64,000 nucleotides of DNA from Streptomyces sp. NBC_01268 (lineage in GTDB: Bacteria; Actinomycetota; Actinomycetes; Streptomycetales; Streptomycetaceae), in assembly GCF_036240795.1 (NCBI RefSeq), contig NZ_CP108454.1, positions 1,116,001 through 1,180,000 on the forward strand. Direction: 5' to 3'. Within the stretch, counting starts at the first letter, position 1; the number at the start of each line of letters is the position of its first letter. Positions 27,386-35,855 of the stretch are shown in pieces. The position numbers and the translations under genes are program-made. Below the pieces are notes generated by a model. That model ran no database searches and was not told where the DNA came from. It saw nothing but the letters and a program-made list of their open reading frames with translations.

Positions 27386-27903
27386 ATGCGTGTCCTCCCC
27401 CAACTCACGCACCACTTCTCATGGATGCACCCAGCACGCTTCGTGAGCTGCGTCACTCACTCCGCGCCGCCATCGTCGCACACGGCGTCAGGCTACTGTT
27501 CGAACCTCTGCGCGGCGACCGGGCAGATCACCCCTTGATCGACTCGATACCACGGGATGACTTGGGCATGACCGATCCTCGCACCTGTGGCGCGATCGGA
27601 TCGCGGTGATTTCACGCCGATCCGGCGAAGTCGCCGCGCACCGGATCGACGCCACTTCGCCCCCGGAGAACTCACCTCGCACGCCAGAGGCCTGACGGAC
27701 CGGCGATCCGGGCCCGGAGGGCATGGATCCGGTAGGAAAGAATCGCGCCGCCGGGGACCGGAATCCATCAGGTCCCCGACGGACGAAAGCGGCCAGTGGA
27801 GCGATTCGGACGCTCTACTAAGTTGATTCGTACACATGTCGAACGCACTACGAATCAACTTAGGACATTCTCCGTGCCGTTGCGGCGCCGCGTCAGATCC
27901 GTA
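27386..27903. other. Intergenic region upstream of the LAL gene
   Basis: A 518-bp region, the least GC-rich in the neighbourhood, without a convincing gene. It should hold the LAL promoter and the 3' end signals of the minus-strand operon ending at 27904. Short palindromic pieces such as GCGATCGGATCGC (about 27591-27603) and a large inverted repeat (27818-27863) are present. Confidence 0.6.
27818..27863. promoter_or_regulatory. 15-bp perfect inverted repeat with 16-base spacer
   Basis: CTAAGTTGATTCGTA (27818-27832) and its exact reverse complement (27849-27863). It is AT-rich compared with its surroundings and starts 41 bp beyond the stop of the second DAHP synthase. The low GC content of the stem argues against a typical terminator; an operator or a remnant recombination end are alternatives. 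Confidence 0.6.
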
Positions 27904-29148
27904 TCAGAAGCAGCTGTCGATCAGCCTCAGCCCCTGCTCCGGACTGAGCCGGGGATCGCACAGCGTGGTGTAGCGCCGTGTCAACTCCCTCTCGCTCGTG
28001 ACGGCGCCGCCGACGCACTCGGTGACCTGCTCCCCCGCGGCCTCCAGATGGACACCTCCCGCGGGCACGCCCTGCTCCTCCAGCGTCCGCAGGAAGATCC
28101 GCACCTCCTCGACGAGCGTGTCGAGATGACGCGTCTTCAGGCCATTCGCAGCGGTGACCGTGTTGCCGTGCATCGGGTCGCAGAGCCAGACCGCCGGGTG
28201 CCCGGCCTCCCGTACCGCCGCGACCAGCCCCGGCAGCGCCTCCGCCGCCCGGTCCCGGCCCATGCGCGCGATCAGGACGAGCCGGCCCGGCGTGCGCTCC
28301 GGGTCCAGGAGCCCGCACAGGCGCCGCAGCGCGGCGGGGTCCGCCGTCGGGCCGACCTTGCAGCCGACCGGGTTGGCGAGGGTCGCGAGCATCCGCACGT
28401 GGACGGAGTCGGGATCGCGGGTGCGCTCCCCGATCCACGGCAGATGGGTGGAGGCCAGGTACGTCCCGAGGCGCGGGTCCTCGCGCAGCAGGCCCGCCTC
28501 GTAGTCGACGACCAGCGCCTCGTGGCTGGACCACGGCCCGAGGGAGGGGCCCTGGTGACCCGCCGCCTCCTCGGCCTCCGCCCGCGCGGACCGGTGCTCG
28601 TCCACCTGGCCCAGGACCCGGGACGCCGCCTGGTAGGCCCAGAGCATGCGGCGCGGATCGGCCTGCCGGGCGGCCCGGCTGGGCACCTCGGAGTTGACCA
28701 GGTGCCCGCGGAACGAGGGCAGCGTCCGGTCCTCGTACCGCTCCACCGGCTTCGACCGGGGCTTGGCGTACTGGCCGCCGATCCGGCCTACGCGCAGCAC
28801 CGGGCGGCCGGTACGGGCCCCGATCGCCTCGGCGAACCGGTCCAGCATGTCGAGCCGGGCGCCGATCGCCTCGGGGTTGCACTCGTAGAAGCTCTCGGCG
28901 CAGTCGCCCGCCTGCACGACCAGCCATTCGCCGAGCGCGACCTTCGCGAGGCCGGCCCGCAGCCGCACCAGGTCGTCGGGGCGGACCAGGGCGGGCGCCG
29001 CGGTCAGCGCCTCCATGGCGGCCGGGTACGCCGGGTGGTCGCGCCACTGCGGGTTCTGGGCCGCGGGCTGCGCGGTCCAGCGGTGCAGGTCGGCATGGGG
29101 TGCGGTGGACGGGGCGGTGACCATGACTGACTCATTCATCGGCGTCAC
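27904..29148 (-). CDS. phzC: Type II DAHP synthase, copy 2 (PhzC-like)
   Basis: A 414-residue class II DAHP synthase with the same motifs as the first copy (QAGDCAE, GQYAKPRSK, GCKVGP, ARMGRD, DPMHGNT), but clearly diverged in sequence, so not a recent duplication. It ends in a Cys-Phe tail. Start taken as GTG 29148 (GAGGG 5 bases upstream); ATG 29139 is an alternative and overlaps the previous stop. It is the last gene of a minus-strand operon with a FAD monooxygenase, PhzE copy 2 and an unrecognised helical protein. It gives the cluster a second shikimate entry enzyme. Confidence 0.9.
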   Translation of the reverse strand: MTPMNESVMVTAPSTAPHADLHRWTAQPAAQNPQWRDHPAYPAAMEALTAAPALVRPDDLVRLRAGLAKVALGEWLVVQAGDCAESFYECNPEAIGARLDMLDRFAEAIGARTGRPVLRVGRIGGQYAKPRSKPVERYEDRTLPSFRGHLVNSEVPSRAARQADPRRMLWAYQAASRVLGQVDEHRSARAEAEEAAGHQGPSLGPWSSHEALVVDYEAGLLREDPRLGTYLASTHLPWIGERTRDPDSVHVRMLATLANPVGCKVGPTADPAALRRLCGLLDPERTPGRLVLIARMGRDRAAEALPGLVAAVREAGHPAVWLCDPMHGNTVTAANGLKTRHLDTLVEEVRIFLRTLEEQGVPAGGVHLEAAGEQVTECVGGAVTSERELTRRYTTLCDPRLSPEQGLRLIDSCF

Positions 29149-30211
29149 GGGCGCCCTCGGCGGGCCAGCCCTGGTGGGAGGTCGGAAGGGCGGACGCGGC
29201 GCACAGGGCCCCGGCCAGCACGGACTGCACCTGCGCGTACTTGACGGCCGACGCGTCGCCGGCCTGCCCCGGTACGGTGTGGAATCCGCCGTGCCGACGG
29301 TCGGCCAGCCGGTCGATCGCCGCCCGGGAGACGGCCGTGGCCCCGCAGTCGTCGTGACCGCGGGAGCGGAGCACCGCCCCGGCGAGCAGGAGGTGTGCGG
29401 CGTCGCCGCCGCTGATCCCCACCGCGTCCCCCCGGGAGGTGAAGTGACGGACCGTCACGGCCATGGTCCGGTGCGCGGCGTCGGCGTGCTCCGCCGAGTC
29501 GAGCAGCCGCGCGGCGTGCGCCAGCGCGAGCGCGATCCTCGGTTCACCACCGGGCGTGTGCAGCTCACGCGCCGCCCGGCCCAACGTCGTCGCCATGCGC
29601 GGGAGTTGTTCGGTGTCCACGTCGGGCTCGCCGAGCGCGTCGGCGATGGCCAGCGCGCGCAGCGCGGCGGCCGCGGTGAGCGGCGAGGGCGTGTCGTCGT
29701 CGGTCCGCTTCCAGTCCTCGCTGAGCGTGCCGGGGAACGCGCCGTCCCGGCAGGTGCTCAGGCAGCGGTTCAGCAGGTCGACGGCCCGGACCCGGGCGAC
29801 CGGGTCGGAGGTGAACCGGCTGCCGACGAGCAGCGCCGTGGCCGCGTGGAACTGGTGGCGCAGGGTGCGGGCACGGCCCTCGGGCCGGACCCGCCAGGAC
29901 CGGTCGGCCACCTCGGAGAAACCGGGCCGGCCGTCCCGGTCGAGCAGGGCCTCGAGCCCCTGGAGTGCGATCGGCAGCTCCTCCGGCGCGTTGTCGGCCA
30001 GCGCGAGCACCGCCGCGGACTGGTCGGTCAGGTGCTTGTGGCCGGTGATCGGGCTGCCGCCGGCCGCGGGGGCGGCCCGGTGCACGCCGCCTTCCCGTCG
30101 GTCCAGGAGGTGGCGGGCCAGCCAGCGCATGGCGGAGTGGCGGAGGAGTTCCGGCTGGGAGGTCCGACGGCCGGGCGGCCGTTCGGTACGGTCGGATGGT
30201 GTCTGGGGCAT
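29132..30211 (-). CDS. Unrecognised all-helical protein (alpha-toroid-like)
   Basis: A 359-residue protein I do not recognise. It is made of repeated amphipathic helices with recurring Asp/Gly turns, for example GSPITGHKHLTDQSAAVLAL, LRALAIADALGEPDVDTEQL and DAAHLLLAGAVLRSRG. This resembles alpha/alpha-toroid folds such as the AGE/thioredoxin-linked families, but no catalytic signature is clear. GAGG precedes ATG 30211. Its stop overlaps the start region of DAHP synthase copy 2, so it is part of the operon and probably made in step with the phz-type enzymes. Function not assigned. Confidence 0.7.
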   Translation of the reverse strand: MPQTPSDRTERPPGRRTSQPELLRHSAMRWLARHLLDRREGGVHRAAPAAGGSPITGHKHLTDQSAAVLALADNAPEELPIALQGLEALLDRDGRPGFSEVADRSWRVRPEGRARTLRHQFHAATALLVGSRFTSDPVARVRAVDLLNRCLSTCRDGAFPGTLSEDWKRTDDDTPSPLTAAAALRALAIADALGEPDVDTEQLPRMATTLGRAARELHTPGGEPRIALALAHAARLLDSAEHADAAHRTMAVTVRHFTSRGDAVGISGGDAAHLLLAGAVLRSRGHDDCGATAVSRAAIDRLADRRHGGFHTVPGQAGDASAVKYAQVQSVLAGALCAASALPTSHQGWPAEGARDADE

Positions 30212-30382
30212 GGGGGTTCCTCGTCGTCCTCGTCCGTGGGCAAGGGGTTCCGGGGGTGTTCCAGGGTCTGGAGGTCGTCCAGGTTCTGGAGGTCTTCCAG
30301 GGTTCGGTCGGTCTTCCGGGGTCGGAGGGATTTCCGTGCTTCGGCGGGCTTCCGGGGCGGAGGGTGTTCCGGTCGGAGGGAT

Positions 30383-30464
30383 TTCCGGGGTTCCGGGCAT
30401 GTTCCGGGGTTCCGGGCATGTTCCGGGGTTCCGGGCGTGTTCCGGGGTTCCGGGGGTTCCGGGG
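30383..30464. repeat. 19-bp tandem repeats in a TTCC-rich spacer
   Basis: Units TTCCGGGGTTCCGGGCATG start at 30383, 30402 and 30421 (the third with one change), followed by partial copies to 30464. The whole 272-bp spacer 30212-30483 is a degenerate TTCC/GGAA-rich sequence. On the transcribed minus strand each full unit contains GGAACATG, a Shine-Dalgarno-like GGA with a start codon. It lies between PhzE copy 2 and the helical protein gene. Confidence 0.75.
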
Positions 30465-30483
30465 ATGATCCGCGGGCGTCGGC

Positions 30484-32613
30484 TCAGACGGCCACGGGGG
30501 CCACAGGGGCCAGAACTCCGCACAGCAACTCGCTGAGGATCCCCGGCCCGTGCTGGGTGAGCACGGACTCGGGATGGAACTGCACCGTCGCGAATCCGGG
30601 ACCGCGCATCGCGTGGACCTGGCCGGAGACGGGGTCGCGGCTCACCTCGACCGGCCGGGACAGGCCCGGGAGTGCGAAGGCGTCCGCCGCGCAGACCGCG
30701 GCGAAGGTGTTGTAGAAGCCGACCAGCTCCTCCCCCCACGGCAGCCGCACCGGCAGCTGCACGCCCTGGTTGGGCCGGTCCCGGCGCACCAGGTCGAGGC
30801 CGAGGACCCCCGACACCACCTGGTGCCCGAGGCAGACCCCCAGGAAGGGGACGTCCTTGGCGAGCAGGCCGCGGACCGCGCGGCGCAGGGCCGCGATCTT
30901 CGGATCGGCCAGGTCCCGGGGGTCGCCGGGGCCGGGACCGACCACGGCGAAGTCGTAGGCGGCGGGGTCGGGGTGGTCCCGCCAGGAGCGCACCTCGACG
31001 TCGCAGCCGAGCGCCTCCATCTGGCGGGCCAGCATGGCGGTGAACGTGTCCTCGGCCTCGATCACCAGGCCGCGCCGCCCCGCGAGCTCCGGCGGGCGGT
31101 GCGCCGCGCCCCGTCCCGGCTCCAGCCAGAACCGGGCGAGCGAACGGTTGCGCTCGCCGAGCAGCGCGCGGACCTCGGGGTGCTCTCCCAGGAGCACGGG
31201 GGCGGTCCGGGCGGCCGGAACCACCGGTCCGGCGCCCACCGGGTGCGCCCCGGGGCCGGTCGCCGCCAGCCCGTCCACCCCTACCGCTTCCTCCGCCCCT
31301 TCTGCCTCCCCTGTCTCTTCTGCCTCTTGCACCCCTTCCGTCTCGCCCACCCCGAACGCCGCGAGCAGCCCCGCCGCCTTCGCGCGGGTCTCGGCGGCCT
31401 CGGCGGCCGGGTCGGAGAGACGGACCAGGGTGGCGCCGACGCCCAGGCGCAGCCGGCGTGCGGCATCGACCTCGGCGGTGCGGATCACGATCGCCGAGTC
31501 CAGCGCCACCTCGCCCGAGGCGTCCCGGCCGATCAGCGCGGCCACGCCGCTGTAGTAGCCGCGCCCGCCGCGCTCGTGCCGGGCGATGACCCGGCAGGCG
31601 TTCTCCAGCGGGCTGCCGGTGACGGTCGGCGCGAACAGGCTGCCGCGCAGGATCGTGTCGACGCCGGCCCGGGTGCGCCCCTCGATGAGGTACTCGGTGT
31701 GCGCGAGCCGGGCCATCTCCTTGAGGTACGGGCCCCGGGCGACGCCGCCGTCCGGGCAGAAGCCGGCGATCATCTTCAGCTCCTCGTCGACGACCATCAG
31801 GAGCTCGTCGGCTTCCTTCCGGTCGCGGAGGAACGCGGACAGGTCGGCGAGTTCGGGGCCGGCCGGCGGATAGCGGTAGGTGCCGCTGATGGGGTTCATG
31901 ACGGCGGTGCCGGCATCCACGCTGATGTGGCGTTCCGGGGTGGCCCCGAGCAGCATGTGGTCCCCCGTGTACACGAGGAACACCCAGTACGCGCCCTGGC
32001 TCTGGGCGAGCAGGCGGCGGTAGACGGACAGGGCCTGCTCCGGGCCGAAGCCGGGGAGGTCCGCCGTGAAGGTGCGGTGGATGACGAAGTTGGCGCCCTC
32101 GCCCGAGCCGATCTCCTGCTTGATCACGTCGCGGACGATCGCCTCGTACTCCTGGTCGTCCAGGTCGAATCCGGCGTCGCGCAGCTCGACGGGGGTGCGC
32201 GGCAGGCGTCGCAGCAGTTCGTCGACGCCGACCGTCCCCTGCCTGCGTACCGTCAGGGTGCGGATCGGCGCGTGGTCGTCCTGGCACACGAAGCCGCGTT
32301 CGGTGATCTGGCGGTACGGGATGAGGGCCAGCACCTGGTGCCGGGGCCCGTCCGGACCGTCCGCAGCGCCCTCCGGCGCTCCCGACTCCGCTTCGGTGAG
32401 CGGGAGTTCGGAGAGCAGGCCGGCGGTGCCGGGGTCGCCGAGCAGGATCTCCACCCGGTCGCCGGTGCGCTCCGGCCGGTACAGGAGGGCGAACGCCTCC
32501 GGTACGGGCGTTCCGCCGGCGTCCACCGGGCCGTCCCCGCCCTTCCCGCCTTCCCCGGGGGTTCCGGCGGCTCTGGCGGCGCGGGTGAGCAGCAGGTCGA
32601 GGAGCTCGCTCAT
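30484..32613 (-). CDS. phzE: PhzE-like 2-amino-2-deoxyisochorismate synthase, copy 2
   Basis: A 709-residue ADIC synthase with the same two domains as copy 1: a chorismate domain with [16 protein letters not shown] and [12 protein letters not shown], and an amidotransferase with Cys in LGVCLGHQ (about 594) and QFHPESVL (about 680). It differs by a 60-residue linker between domains that is very acidic and repetitive (EAEETGEAEGAEEAVG) and by LGHQ instead of LSHQ at the nucleophile. The start overlaps the FAD monooxygenase stop by 4 bp. Same reaction as copy 1 is expected; why two are kept is unknown. Confidence 0.9.
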   Translation of the reverse strand: MSELLDLLLTRAARAAGTPGEGGKGGDGPVDAGGTPVPEAFALLYRPERTGDRVEILLGDPGTAGLLSELPLTEAESGAPEGAADGPDGPRHQVLALIPYRQITERGFVCQDDHAPIRTLTVRRQGTVGVDELLRRLPRTPVELRDAGFDLDDQEYEAIVRDVIKQEIGSGEGANFVIHRTFTADLPGFGPEQALSVYRRLLAQSQGAYWVFLVYTGDHMLLGATPERHISVDAGTAVMNPISGTYRYPPAGPELADLSAFLRDRKEADELLMVVDEELKMIAGFCPDGGVARGPYLKEMARLAHTEYLIEGRTRAGVDTILRGSLFAPTVTGSPLENACRVIARHERGGRGYYSGVAALIGRDASGEVALDSAIVIRTAEVDAARRLRLGVGATLVRLSDPAAEAAETRAKAAGLLAAFGVGETEGVQEAEETGEAEGAEEAVGVDGLAATGPGAHPVGAGPVVPAARTAPVLLGEHPEVRALLGERNRSLARFWLEPGRGAAHRPPELAGRRGLVIEAEDTFTAMLARQMEALGCDVEVRSWRDHPDPAAYDFAVVGPGPGDPRDLADPKIAALRRAVRGLLAKDVPFLGVCLGHQVVSGVLGLDLVRRDRPNQGVQLPVRLPWGEELVGFYNTFAAVCAADAFALPGLSRPVEVSRDPVSGQVHAMRGPGFATVQFHPESVLTQHGPGILSELLCGVLAPVAPVAV

Positions 32614-34298
32614 GCCCCGACCGCCTTCGCGCGGCCCAGCACGAGGTCCAGCAGCGCCGAGCCGTCCTCCGGGAGACGGTCACCGCGCCAGGCGGCGTGC
32701 TGGTCGGGCCGTACGAGGACCAGGTCGGCGCCCCACACCGTACGGATCGCGGCGGCTTCGGCCCCGTCGAAGGTCACGTGCTCCAGCGGAACCCCCTGCT
32801 CGGCGGCGCGCTTGGCGAGCGGGGCGCCGGCGCCCGTGCCGGAGAGGTCGACGAGGGTGAGGCCGGGGCCGAAGCGGTCGAAGAGCTCGGTCCCGTCGGC
32901 GAGTCGCAGCGCGGGCACCCGGCCGCCGGGCCACGCCTGGGGGGTGATGCCCGTCCACTCCCAGCGCGGGGCGGGGCCCGGCTCGGCGGCGATGACCCGG
33001 GACCGGTGGTAGCGGTGTCCGAAGTGGATGCCGGAGTTGTCGACCTGGTACGACTCGCGCTCCAGGAAACCGGCCAGCTGCTCGCGGGAGGCGCCGTCGC
33101 GGGCGAGCTGCCCGAAGCGCCGCCAGACCTCCAGGAGGTTGCTGGACATCTCCTTGTTGAACAGGGCGACCGGGCGCCGCTCGTCCTCGTAGCTGTCGAG
33201 GAGCGCCTCACCGCCCCAACCGCCGAGGCGGGCGGCCAGCTTCCAGCCGATGTCCACGGCGTCCGCGATGCCGGTGTTCGCCCCGTGCCCGCCGAAGGGG
33301 TAGAACTGGTGGGCCGAGTCGCCGGCCAGGAAGACCCGGCCCTCGCGGTAGCGGTCGGTGACGGCGAGGGTGCCGGTCCAGTGGCTGACCGTGAGCACCT
33401 CGTCCACGGTGAACTCCTCGCCCAGCTTCTCGCACATCGCGGCGACCGGGTCGCCCTCGAAGCGGGTGCCGTCGGGTATCTGGAACGAGGCGGTCCACAG
33501 TTCGCCCTCGTCCCGGGAGACCAGGGTGATGCCCCGTGCGCTGGTGGTGATGAAGGCGCGTCCATGGCGCCGGAGCAGCGGGTCGGAGCTGCGGAAGTAG
33601 ACCGAACAGCGGCTGCTGGAGGGGCCGCTGACGGGCTGGTCGACGCCGAGCGCGCGGCGCACCGCGCTGCCCCCGCCGTCGCAGCCGACCAGGTACTCCA
33701 CCCGGAGTTCGCGGTCCGGGCCGGCCGGGCCCTCGCCGCGGTCGGCGAGGGTGACGGTGACGCCGTCCGCGTCCTGCGCCAGGGCGGTGACCTCGACGCT
33801 CTCCTCGAAGTCCACCAGCGGGTGGTCCCGCAGCGCCTGCCGGAGCACGTCCTCCAGGAGCGAGCCCGTGATCCGCAGATAGGGTTCGGCCGCCCCGGTT
33901 CCGTCCGCGGCGGCCGCGTACCGCTCGGCCTGGGCCCGCGGGGACGGCTGGCGCCAGACCGCCACCGGCGGCTCGTCCAGGCCCGTCAGGAAGACGAAGT
34001 CCGCGTCGAATCCGGCGGGCACCGCACCTTCCCGTATCCGGTCGGCGAGACCGAGCCGGCGCAGCAGCTCCATGCTGCGGGCGTTGATGTAGTCCATCTT
34101 GGGGAACAGCGGCGGAGCGGCGGCCCGGTCGACCACCCTGCTCCGTACGCCATGCCCGGCCAGTTCCAGCGAGAGGATCGCGCCCGCCGGTCCTGCGCCG
34201 GCCACCAGCACGCGCGCCTCGTCCCCCGTGCGGCTCCGCAGCTCTTGCACACCCACGTCGGACGGCTCCTTCGGCTCCTGCACGGCCCCCTTGGACAC
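32610..34298 (-). CDS. FAD-dependent aromatic hydroxylase (PheA/TfdB-like), copy A
   Basis: A 562-residue class A flavoprotein monooxygenase. It has the N-terminal ADP-binding loop VAGAGPAGAILSLELAGHG, the middle DG region (VGCDGGGSAVRRALG) and the FAD ribityl motif GDSAHQFYPFGGHGANTG, followed by a thioredoxin-like C-terminal domain as in phenol hydroxylases. It probably hydroxylates an aromatic intermediate using NADPH and O2. Start is GTG 34298, but no strong Shine-Dalgarno is visible and a GTG about 15 codons later is possible. It is first gene of the minus-strand operon and divergent from aspartokinase, with a palindromic operator between them. Confidence 0.88.
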   Translation of the reverse strand: MSKGAVQEPKEPSDVGVQELRSRTGDEARVLVAGAGPAGAILSLELAGHGVRSRVVDRAAAPPLFPKMDYINARSMELLRRLGLADRIREGAVPAGFDADFVFLTGLDEPPVAVWRQPSPRAQAERYAAAADGTGAAEPYLRITGSLLEDVLRQALRDHPLVDFEESVEVTALAQDADGVTVTLADRGEGPAGPDRELRVEYLVGCDGGGSAVRRALGVDQPVSGPSSSRCSVYFRSSDPLLRRHGRAFITTSARGITLVSRDEGELWTASFQIPDGTRFEGDPVAAMCEKLGEEFTVDEVLTVSHWTGTLAVTDRYREGRVFLAGDSAHQFYPFGGHGANTGIADAVDIGWKLAARLGGWGGEALLDSYEDERRPVALFNKEMSSNLLEVWRRFGQLARDGASREQLAGFLERESYQVDNSGIHFGHRYHRSRVIAAEPGPAPRWEWTGITPQAWPGGRVPALRLADGTELFDRFGPGLTLVDLSGTGAGAPLAKRAAEQGVPLEHVTFDGAEAAAIRTVWGADLVLVRPDQHAAWRGDRLPEDGSALLDLVLGRAKAVGA

Positions 34299-34336
34299 GC
34301 GACGTTGCCACCATCCTCACGGGGCGTCCGGTGCCC

Positions 34337-34362
34337 GGGGATCACGACTTCGCGTGATCCCC
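34337..34362. promoter_or_regulatory. Perfect palindrome; copy D of the shared 20-bp motif
   Basis: A 10-bp arm GGGGATCACG, spacer ACTTCG, and its exact complement CGTGATCCCC. On the minus strand, positions 34359-34340 read GATCACGCGAAGTCGTGATC, which matches the motif at 42760, 44408 and 47841 at about 15 of 20 positions. It is 39 bp upstream of the FAD hydroxylase A start and about 200 bp upstream of aspartokinase, so it could control both directions. Confidence 0.62.
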
Positions 34363-34503
34363 GTGATCTGGCGCCGTCACGCCATTCCCCGGATATCCCG
34401 TGAAACGGCGATGACCGAAACCTTGTGCTGGACCAGGCTGACCCTCGCCGCTCGAACAGATGGGTGAGGCCGCCTTCGGGTCACAGCGACCGGAAGGCAT
34501 CTG

Positions 34504-34550
34504 ACAGCCGACAGACAGCCGACAGCCGACATTCGACAGAAACAGCCGAC
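34504..34550 (+). repeat. Four ACAGCCGAC direct repeats upstream of aspartokinase
   Basis: Copies begin at 34504, 34515, 34522 and 34542 (the second and third overlap by two bases), immediately upstream of the aspartokinase ATG at 34564. The 11-bp spacing of the first pair is the spacing used by SARP activators, but no SARP is encoded in the window. The 34299-34563 region has no gene. Confidence 0.6.
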
Positions 34551-34563
34551 GGGGGCTCCTGAC

Positions 34564-35832
34564 ATGGGCGTGCTGGTTCAGAAATACGGTGGCAGCTCCT
34601 TGGCCAGCACGGAGCGCCTCGACGCGGTGGCCGCGAGAATCGCCGAGACACACCGCCGCGGAGCGTCGACGGTCGTCGTCGTGTCCGCCAGGGGCGGCGT
34701 CACCGACGACCTCCTCGCGCAGGCGGCCGCCGCCGGCGGCTCCGACCTCGGTACGGAGCACCTGCGCGAGACCGATCAGCTCCTCGCGACCGGGGAGTGC
34801 GCCTCGGCGGCGCTGCTGGCGCTGACCCTGCTGCGCCTGGGGGTGCCCGCGGTCTCGCTGACCGGGGCCCAGGCGGGCATCGCGGTGGTCGGGAAGCCGG
34901 GCTCCGCCATCGTCGACCGGATCGACACCACCCGGATCAACGAGCACCTGGACCAGGGCAGCGTCACCGTGGTCACGGGCTTCCAGGGCCACAACACGCA
35001 CGGGGACACCGTGACGCTCGGCCGGGGCGGTTCGGACACCAGCGCCGTCGCCGTGGCGGCCGCCCTGAAGGCGCAGCGCTGCGAGATCTACACCGATGTC
35101 GACGGGGTCTACAGCGCGGACCCCACGCATGTCCCCGACGCCCGCAAACTCCCGTTCGTCCACGCCTCGATGATGGCGGAGATGGCGTTCGCGGGGGCGA
35201 AGGTCCTCCACCCACGGGCGGTGGAGCTCGCCGCGCTGCACGGGGTCGAGCTGCACGTCCGTACCTCGCTCGGAACTCAGGAGGGAACCGTTGTCGGACA
35301 AGGAGAGGAAGAGGGGGGCGAGATGACCTCGCTGGAAACGGGGGGCGCGGTCGTCGCCGTCACGTCGGACCCCGATGTGGCAAGGGTCCTGGTGCACGCC
35401 CGGGGACGCAGCGATCTGGCGGCCGAGGTGCTGTCGATCCTCGCCCGGCACGCCGTGCCGATGGATCTGGTGGCCCGTTCGGGTCCCCACGAGGAAGAGT
35501 TCCGGATGGGGTTCACCATCCGCAGGAGCCACGTGCCCGAGGTCGGGCCCGCGCTGGACAAGGCGGTCGCCGTGCACGGCGGCGAGGTCCGGGTGGACTC
35601 GGACGTGGCGAAGGTGTCGCTGATCGGCATGGGGCTGCTCAACCGGCCCGAGTACGTGGCCCGGATGACCGCGGCGCTCGCCGCCGCCGGCATCGCGACG
35701 AGCTGGGTGTCCTCCTCCCAGTTACGCGCCTCGGTCACCGTGCCAGCGGACCGTCGCGTGCAGGCGCTGTGCCTGCTGCACAAGGAGTTCGACCTGTCCG
35801 GAGCCGGTACCGAGCAGACCGTGGCGCTCTGA
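34564..35832 (+). CDS. Aspartokinase, pathway-dedicated
   Basis: A 422-residue aspartate kinase (ATP + L-aspartate to aspartyl phosphate). Catalytic motifs: VQKYGGSSLAS at the N-terminus, TGFQGHN and GRGGSDTSAVAVAAALKA. Two ACT domains occupy the C-terminus. A second ATG at 35323 (codon 254), preceded by AAGGAGAGG and GAGGGGGG, fits the internal start known to produce the beta subunit in actinobacterial aspartokinases. Codon 387 is TTA (35722-35724). As the first gene before GriI- and GriH-like genes it probably boosts aspartate semialdehyde for 3-amino-4-hydroxybenzoate. The semialdehyde dehydrogenase is not in the cluster and must come from primary metabolism. Confidence 0.93.
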   Translation: MGVLVQKYGGSSLASTERLDAVAARIAETHRRGASTVVVVSARGGVTDDLLAQAAAAGGSDLGTEHLRETDQLLATGECASAALLALTLLRLGVPAVSLTGAQAGIAVVGKPGSAIVDRIDTTRINEHLDQGSVTVVTGFQGHNTHGDTVTLGRGGSDTSAVAVAAALKAQRCEIYTDVDGVYSADPTHVPDARKLPFVHASMMAEMAFAGAKVLHPRAVELAALHGVELHVRTSLGTQEGTVVGQGEEEGGEMTSLETGGAVVAVTSDPDVARVLVHARGRSDLAAEVLSILARHAVPMDLVARSGPHEEEFRMGFTIRRSHVPEVGPALDKAVAVHGGEVRVDSDVAKVSLIGMGLLNRPEYVARMTAALAAAGIATSWVSSSQLRASVTVPADRRVQALCLLHKEFDLSGAGTEQTVAL

Positions 35833-35855
35833 GCCACCAGTTGGGGAGGTCAGTC

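Noticed and set aside
27421..27826. Two short open frames (62 and 79 residues) in the gap upstream of the LAL gene
   Set aside because: No ribosome-binding site, no recognisable motif and poor codon bias.
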